From positions 1 through 10,092 of the forward strand of contig JBDKIU010000081.1 in NCBI GenBank assembly GCA_039796915.1: a DNA stretch of 10,092 nt. The letters run 5' to 3'. The notes under the pieces are model-generated. The model made no database searches. It saw nothing but the letters and a program-made list of their open reading frames with translations, and had not been told where the DNA came from. The DNA comes from REEB481 sp039796915. GTDB taxonomy: Bacteria > Bacteroidota > Bacteroidia > NS11-12g > UBA955. A program made the translations under genes and the position numbers. Positions 5,574-10,092 of this stretch are shown in pieces; positions within the stretch are counted from its first letter, which is position 1, and each line of letters starts with the position of its first letter.

Positions 5574-8063
5574 ATGTTCGACCCGAAACAGGTACAGTTT
5601 ATCATCAGTGATGACCATGGAGATGCTGAAAATCCTGGTGATTTCATTCCCTTATTCAGCAAACAGGAAGAAGATGAGGTAAACCGGGAGAAACTCCCCG
5701 ATGATTTACCAATTCTGCCCATTCGAAATACCGTTCTGTTCCCGGGCGTGGTATTTCCGATTACTGTGGGCAGGGATAAAAGCATCAAGCTCATAAAAGA
5801 AGCCAATAAAGGCAATAAAATAATTGGTGTTTGCGCGCAGAAGGACGCTTCGGTAGAAGATCCGGGTGCCGACGATCTGCACACCGTTGGAACCATGGCC
5901 GTAATCATGAAGGTTTTGCGTATGCCCGACGGTAATACAACCCTCATCATTCAGGGAAGACGTAAATTTCAGTTGGGTGAAATCATCCAAACCGAACCTT
6001 ACCTCAGGGCCAAAATTGTTCCCCTGGATGATGTTCAGGCAAAAGAAGACAAGGAATTCAAAGCCCTGATCGATACGCTGAAGGAAACCGCGCTGCAAAT
6101 CATTGAACTGAGCCCCAATATTCCCAGCGAAGCAGCAACGGCGATTAAGAACATCGACAGCAATCGCTTCCTGGTGAATTTCGCGGCCAGTAACCTGAAC
6201 ATTGACATCAGCGAAAAACAGGAAATCCTGAACAGCGACTCTTTGCGCAAACGCGCAGAGCTGGTGTTGGAACACCTCACCAAAGAGTTGCAGATGGTGG
6301 AATTAAAAGACCAAATCCAAAACAAGGTCCGCACCGACATCGACAAACAACAAAAAGAGTATTTCCTGCAGCAGCAAATTCGCGCCATACAGGAAGAACT
6401 TGGTCAGGAAAGCCCGGATAAAGAAATTCAGTCGCTGAGGGAAAAAGGCAATCTGAAACAATGGTCCAGAGAAGTTCACGACCATTTCAACAGAGAACTT
6501 GACCGCATCCTGCGGATCAACCCAGCATCTCCCGACTATTCGGTTGGTTTGAACTACGTGCAGCTGTTGCTGGATCTTCCATGGGGCGAATACAGCACCG
6601 ATTCCTTTGATGTAAATTATGCCGCTAAAGTTTTGGATGAAGATCATTTCGGACTGGAAAAGGTTAAGAAACGGATTCTGGAATACCTGGCAGTAATCAA
6701 GCTGAAAGGCGACATGAAAAGTCCGATCATTTGCCTGTACGGCCCTCCGGGTGTTGGTAAAACCAGCCTGGGAAAAAGTATTGCCCGAGCTGTAGGCCGA
6801 AAATATGTAAGGATGAGCTTGGGGGGATTGCATGATGAATCAGAAATCAGAGGGCACCGAAAAACTTACATCGGTGCGATGCCCGGACGCATCATTCAGA
6901 ACCTCAAGAAAGCAGGCACCAGCAATCCGGTATTTGTGCTGGATGAAGTTGACAAACTGGGCAGGGATTTCAGGGGCGACCCGAGTTCCGCCCTGTTGGA
7001 GGTTCTGGATCCGGAACAAAACACACATTTCTACGATAATTATATCGAAATGGACTACGACCTGAGTAAGGTAATGTTCATTGCCACTGCCAACAGCCTG
7101 GATTCCATTCAGCCGGCACTGCTCGACCGTATGGAAGTCATAGAAATTGCAGGTTACACGGTGGAAGAAAAAATCCAGATTGCCAAGAAATACCTGATTC
7201 CAAAACAACGCGAAGCGCACGGACTCAAGGCTTCGGATATGAAACTCAGCGACAAGGTAATTGAAACCATCGTTGACCAATACACGCTGGAGAGCGGCGT
7301 ACGCGGCCTTGAAAAAAGAATTGCCACCATCGCCAGGAATCTGGCCAAAAAGAAGGTCAGCGCGGAAACATACAAGCCTTCCCTGAATGTGGCAGATATC
7401 CAGCAAATCCTGGGTTCCGATAAAATTGAACGGGAACAATACGAAGACAACAACCATGCTGGCGTGGTTACCGGTTTGGCCTGGAGCCAGAGTGGTGGAT
7501 CTGTATTGTTTGTGGAAAGCGCCATTACGCCTGGAAAAGGAAACCTCGTTTTAACTGGCCAACTGGGCGATGTGATGAAAGAAAGTGCCACACTGGCGCG
7601 CACATTCATCAAATCTCAGGCACATCAGCTGGGAATTAATCCCGCTTTGTTTGATGCCGTTGACATACACATCCACTTCCCTGCCGGAGCCATCCCCAAA
7701 GACGGGCCTTCGGCCGGAGTAACCATCCTGACAGCCCTAGCCTCCTTATTCACCCAGAAAAAGGTGAAGGCAAAGCTGGCCATGACCGGAGAAATTACAC
7801 TACGCGGGAAAGTGCTTCCTGTAGGTGGCATCAAAGAGAAAATTCTGGCGGCTAAAAGAGCTGGAATAACCGATATACTGCTGTGCGATGGCAACAGAAA
7901 AGACATCGAAGACATCAACCCGGATTATGTGCGCGATTTGCGTTTCCATTACGTGAAAACCATGGAAGAAGTATTGCATATCGCACTCACTGACATGAAA
8001 GTGTCGCATCCTGTCAATCTGGAGGCATTTATCCAGAAGCAGGGCGATTCAAAGAATTCCTAA
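5574..8063 (+). CDS. lon: ATP-dependent protease Lon (LonA type)
   Basis: Cytoplasmic AAA+ serine protease that degrades misfolded and regulatory proteins as a hexamer. It has 829 residues against 784 in E. coli; the excess is mainly an acidic N-terminal leader (1-43) and a short C-terminal tail. The N-terminal substrate-binding domain begins at LPILPIRNTVLFPG (45-58). A helical linker holds KEYFLQQQIRAIQEELG (261-277). The ATPase has Walker A GPPGVGKT (390-397), Walker B VFVLDEVD (453-460), an Arg finger region around LLDRME (516-521) and sensor-2 ESGVRGLEKR (573-582). The protease domain has GDVMKES (665-671), the catalytic Ser713 in PKDGPSAG, TGEITLRG (738-745) and the catalytic Lys756 in GGIKEK, exactly 43 residues after the serine as in E. 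coli. The absence of a long insertion or membrane segment in the ATPase rules out LonB. The start has no clear Shine-Dalgarno sequence, as is usual in this phylum. Confidence 0.98.
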   Translation: MFDPKQVQFIISDDHGDAENPGDFIPLFSKQEEDEVNREKLPDDLPILPIRNTVLFPGVVFPITVGRDKSIKLIKEANKGNKIIGVCAQKDASVEDPGADDLHTVGTMAVIMKVLRMPDGNTTLIIQGRRKFQLGEIIQTEPYLRAKIVPLDDVQAKEDKEFKALIDTLKETALQIIELSPNIPSEAATAIKNIDSNRFLVNFAASNLNIDISEKQEILNSDSLRKRAELVLEHLTKELQMVELKDQIQNKVRTDIDKQQKEYFLQQQIRAIQEELGQESPDKEIQSLREKGNLKQWSREVHDHFNRELDRILRINPASPDYSVGLNYVQLLLDLPWGEYSTDSFDVNYAAKVLDEDHFGLEKVKKRILEYLAVIKLKGDMKSPIICLYGPPGVGKTSLGKSIARAVGRKYVRMSLGGLHDESEIRGHRKTYIGAMPGRIIQNLKKAGTSNPVFVLDEVDKLGRDFRGDPSSALLEVLDPEQNTHFYDNYIEMDYDLSKVMFIATANSLDSIQPALLDRMEVIEIAGYTVEEKIQIAKKYLIPKQREAHGLKASDMKLSDKVIETIVDQYTLESGVRGLEKRIATIARNLAKKKVSAETYKPSLNVADIQQILGSDKIEREQYEDNNHAGVVTGLAWSQSGGSVLFVESAITPGKGNLVLTGQLGDVMKESATLARTFIKSQAHQLGINPALFDAVDIHIHFPAGAIPKDGPSAGVTILTALASLFTQKKVKAKLAMTGEITLRGKVLPVGGIKEKILAAKRAGITDILLCDGNRKDIEDINPDYVRDLRFHYVKTMEEVLHIALTDMKVSHPVNLEAFIQKQGDSKNS

Positions 8064-8097
8064 GCGGACGGCATCCAAAATTGTTATACTTGTATCT

Positions 8098-8253
8098 ATG
8101 ATACTGAAAAAGATGCTTTCGTACCTCACCTTCAAAAAGCAGGAAAGCTCGGTGAACAGTCCTTTTTTGCGCTACATGCACGGAATCAACAGAATCAGCA
8201 TTTTGATGTTCCTTGCAGGTATTGTGGTATTGATTTATAAATGGACTCGATAA
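8098..8253 (+). CDS. Small single-span membrane protein, possibly DUF6728-like
   Basis: A 51-codon gene from ATG 8098-8100 to TAA 8251-8253, starting 34 bases after the lon stop. The product begins MILKKMLSYLTFKKQ, a basic amphipathic N-terminus. A short polar linker (ESSVNSP, 16-22) is followed by LRYMHGINRISIL (24-36) and one hydrophobic helix, about 33-47 (ISILMFLAGIVVLIY), ending with KWTR. Positive charges flank both sides of the helix, so topology is uncertain. The MHGINRISI block just before the helix resembles small Bacteroidota proteins annotated as DUF6728; this is from memory and unverified. The orderly layout of charges, linker and helix, the clean start and stop, and the position tight behind lon make it more than a chance frame. 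It is probably cotranscribed with lon. Function is unknown. Confidence 0.65.
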   Translation: MILKKMLSYLTFKKQESSVNSPFLRYMHGINRISILMFLAGIVVLIYKWTR

Positions 8254-8290
8254 GTACATGATAAACAAATCACTGAGGTTGTATTAAAAA

Positions 8291-8319
8291 GATGCCTGTC
8301 CGATTTGGGCATCGATTTT
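8291..8319 (+). terminator. Weak hairpin, possible terminator after the small membrane protein
   Basis: GATGCC (8291-8296) pairs with GGCATC (8308-8313) across an 11-base loop, followed by GATTTT. The stem is short and the T run poor, so it could be an attenuating structure or chance. It lies in the 119-base gap between the small gene and the zinc peptidase gene. The rest of that gap shows only an AT-rich leader with AAAGAAG just before the ATG at 8373, and no clear promoter. Confidence 0.2.
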
Positions 8320-8372
8320 GAAAACTTCCAGTGAAACATCAATCAAAAAAACATTAGCTAAATAAAGAAGAT

Positions 8373-9080
8373 ATGGGAATTGGATACATCATCCTTACCG
8401 TCCTGATTGTAGTGTTAAGCCTGGCGGTATCGGCTCGATTGAAAAGTAAGTTTCGCCATTACAGCGAAGTATTTCTGGAAAACGGCATGAGTGGCTATGA
8501 AGTAGCCAAAAAAATGCTTGAAGACCACGGGATTTACGACGTCAAAGTGGTTCATGTGGAAGGTGAACTTACCGACCATTACAACCCTTTGAACAAAACT
8601 GTTAACCTCAGTGAGTCGGTTTACCACCAGCGCAATGCAGCTGCAGCGGCTGTTGCAGCGCACGAATGCGGACATGCCGTTCAGCATGCTCAGGCTTATT
8701 CCATGTTGCAGCTGCGCAGCAAACTCGTTCCACTGCAAAATGCAAGCGGTCGCATTCTGAATATGGTCATGATTTTCTCACTGTTTTTGGGCGGCGCTCT
8801 CTCTTCCATGTTCACCGCACAGGCCGTATTAGGAATTATTGTTGCCTGTTATGGTGTGATTCTGGCATTTTCACTGGTAACATTACCCGTAGAATTTGAT
8901 GCCAGCCGCAGGGCACTCGCATGGATGCAAGACCGTGGAATCGTGAATAGCCGTGAATATGACGGAGCTAAAGACTCATTGAAATGGGCTGCCATGACAT
9001 ATCTGGTTGCGGCCTTCGGTTCTTTGCTCACGTTCCTGTATTTCCTGTTGCAGTTCCTTGGAGCTGGTGACCGCGATTAA
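8373..9080 (+). CDS. YugP-type membrane zinc metallopeptidase
   Basis: Predicted integral membrane zinc peptidase of the YugP / neutral zinc metallopeptidase 2 family, 235 residues, normal length. There is an N-terminal membrane helix at about 4-21. A cytoplasmic-type segment follows with NGMSGYEVAKKMLEDHGI (37-54) and the family-typical DHYNPLNKTVNLSESVY (68-84). The zinc motif HECGH is at 97-101 with AVQHA after it; His97 and His101 are ligands and Glu98 the catalytic base. Hydrophobic helices lie at about 130-147, 150-170 and 207-229. LPVEFDASRRAL (171-182) is a conserved block, and its Glu174 could be the third ligand. The physiological substrate is not known for this family in Bacteroidota. 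It lies in the same direction downstream of lon and the small membrane protein, and overlaps the next gene by 14 bases. Confidence 0.92.
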   Translation: MGIGYIILTVLIVVLSLAVSARLKSKFRHYSEVFLENGMSGYEVAKKMLEDHGIYDVKVVHVEGELTDHYNPLNKTVNLSESVYHQRNAAAAAVAAHECGHAVQHAQAYSMLQLRSKLVPLQNASGRILNMVMIFSLFLGGALSSMFTAQAVLGIIVACYGVILAFSLVTLPVEFDASRRALAWMQDRGIVNSREYDGAKDSLKWAAMTYLVAAFGSLLTFLYFLLQFLGAGDRD

Positions 9081-10092
9081 ACGCATTTTCCTTGCCCTGT
9101 GCACGTTTGCTGTTCCTTCCCTTAAGGCGCAACAAACGCTGAAGGTGGATCTTTCCATCAGGGCAACTGATGATAGAATGGGGCGCAGTATGATGATTGC
9201 GCCCTGTTTTTATTTCAGCAATCCTATAGAAGCCTATGAACCTTTCGGTGAGCCGTCCAGCCCGCTGCGCACTGCCAATATCAAGATACCTGATAACTTT
9301 GGCCGATATAAAGACACCGCCTATGGTTACCTTTATTACGGTGGTGCCACAAATACATTTTCCACAGGCTATCTATTGTTTCTGATTGGGAACAACAGAC
9401 ATCTGGAAGTGCCTCACCCCATTTGGGTTGACCGCAACAATAATCTCGACTTTACGGATGACGGAGCTCCGGATACGGCGATTTATTACCGCCGTTTTTT
9501 AGACATTACCATTCCCGGTACACATCCGGGGCAAGGCGCCTATATTTCTCGTTTGTCGCGGTTTCCCGTTGATTCATTCTTCAGCTACAAGAATATGATC
9601 AACACGTTTTACGGCAGCGCGAAAGGAAAGAAAAGGTTTGCAGATGCCAACCACAGCTTCCGTGAACAACGTTTGAATATTTTGGCTGCCGATGTGCACA
9701 TCGCCGGAACTTCAGATTCTTTTCGTATCGGTTTGAAAGATGTGAATTGCAACGGCTATTACCATGAGCCGGGCATAGACCAAATCCTCATTGGACGCTA
9801 TGGTTCACCGTTTGTTTCGGATCAGGCACAAACGATTGAAACCGATGGAAGCGTCCAACTTGACTGGGAATTAAATCGCTACGTTGCAGACCGTATTTCT
9901 TCGGATGGGCTTCATTTATACCTCACAAAACTGAAGCAAGGTTCATTTGAGCAAACATTGCACGCCGGAAAGAAATTGCCAAGGTTCAGGTACCGCACCG
10001 CTGCCTTAATTCAACGGAAAGAATCCATACGCAGGCTGCGGGGAAAACCTCTTTATATCTTCATCTGGAATTCCAATAAAGCGCAATTTCTT
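9067..10092 (+). CDS. Secreted protein with Ca-loop-like motifs and possible thioredoxin-like C-terminus (partial)
   Basis: The frame stays open to the window edge: 342 residues, no stop. The assigned start is GTG 9067-9069, inside the end of the zinc peptidase gene, preceded by GGAG at short spacing; an in-frame TTG at 9058 is possible. The product starts TAIKRIFLALCTFAVPSLKAQQ after Met, a signal peptide probably cut after LKA (residue 21), so the protein enters the periplasm. Two aspartate/asparagine-rich loops resemble calcium-binding sites: WVDRNNNLDFTDDG (120-133) and KDVNCNGYYHEPGID (224-238). The region between is strand-rich. The visible end, LRGKPLYIFIWNS (324-336), resembles the first strand of TlpA-like thioredoxin domains (normally GKPVLLNFWATWCGPC). 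The positions where CxxC would fall read KAQF. The TlpA-like assignment is an inference because the domain continues beyond the window. Overlap with the preceding gene suggests coupled translation. Confidence 0.8.
   Translation, partial: MTAIKRIFLALCTFAVPSLKAQQTLKVDLSIRATDDRMGRSMMIAPCFYFSNPIEAYEPFGEPSSPLRTANIKIPDNFGRYKDTAYGYLYYGGATNTFSTGYLLFLIGNNRHLEVPHPIWVDRNNNLDFTDDGAPDTAIYYRRFLDITIPGTHPGQGAYISRLSRFPVDSFFSYKNMINTFYGSAKGKKRFADANHSFREQRLNILAADVHIAGTSDSFRIGLKDVNCNGYYHEPGIDQILIGRYGSPFVSDQAQTIETDGSVQLDWELNRYVADRISSDGLHLYLTKLKQGSFEQTLHAGKKLPRFRYRTAALIQRKESIRRLRGKPLYIFIWNSNKAQFL

Noticed and set aside
6303..6833. Long minus-strand open frames opposite lon (also around 5706-6275 and 6840-7457)
   Set aside because: Their translations are the Phe/Gln-rich kind expected opposite a well-conserved gene; lon explains this region fully.
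8085..8092. TATACTTG as a -7 box for the small membrane protein gene
   Set aside because: It has no -33 partner, and transcription would start at or after the ATG; cotranscription from lon is simpler.
1..10092. CRISPR array, tRNA, insertion sequence, phage or toxin-antitoxin module
   Set aside because: I saw no regularly spaced repeats, cloverleaf, terminal inverted repeats or transposase, nor any toxin-antitoxin-like gene pair; the region reads as core chromosome.

Overview
The window looks like ordinary chromosome from a Bacteroidota bacterium (a Chitinophagales- or Saprospiria-like lineage is a guess, not shown). The signs are lipoproteins with Bacteroidota-type signal peptides and an acidic stretch after the lipid cysteine, near absence of Shine-Dalgarno sequences, promoter candidates of the TTTG / TAnnTTTG type with 19-base spacing, a type 2 isopentenyl-diphosphate isomerase, a DUF4920 protein and a YugP-type membrane zinc peptidase. 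I saw no tRNA, rRNA, CRISPR array, insertion sequence, phage gene or integration site.

Layout. At the left edge, the 5' two thirds of a type 2 IPP isomerase gene runs leftward off the window (1-600). A 114-base divergent intergenic region separates it from a rightward two-gene unit: a DUF4920 lipoprotein (715-1194) and RNase HI (1191-1697), overlapping by ATGA. RNase HI converges on recN with overlapping stop codons. recN (1694-3361) is the downstream gene of a leftward pair with pfkA (3362-4333); the pfkA stop and recN start touch. A strong rho-independent hairpin (4371-4400) separates pfkA from the next leftward gene upstream, a 284-residue lipoprotein of unknown function (4424-5278) with a good Bacteroidota-type promoter. 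A 295-base divergent intergenic region follows, then lon (5574-8063) rightward, a 51-codon membrane protein gene (8098-8253), a YugP-like membrane zinc peptidase (8373-9080) and an overlapping, partial secreted protein (9067 to the right edge). The last has two calcium-loop-like motifs and what may be the start of a thioredoxin-like domain.

How the genes fit together. Most are housekeeping: isoprenoid precursors (Fni), RNA-DNA hybrid removal (RNase HI), recombinational repair (RecN), glycolysis (PfkA) and protein quality control (Lon, possibly with the membrane peptidase). The pairings reflect gene order more than a clear pathway. I found no convincing new multi-gene system. The points most worth following are the small conserved-looking membrane protein, the Asp-to-Asn change at the Mg-ATP position of PfkA, and the terminal gene whose possible thioredoxin domain lacks the CxxC cysteines in the visible part.
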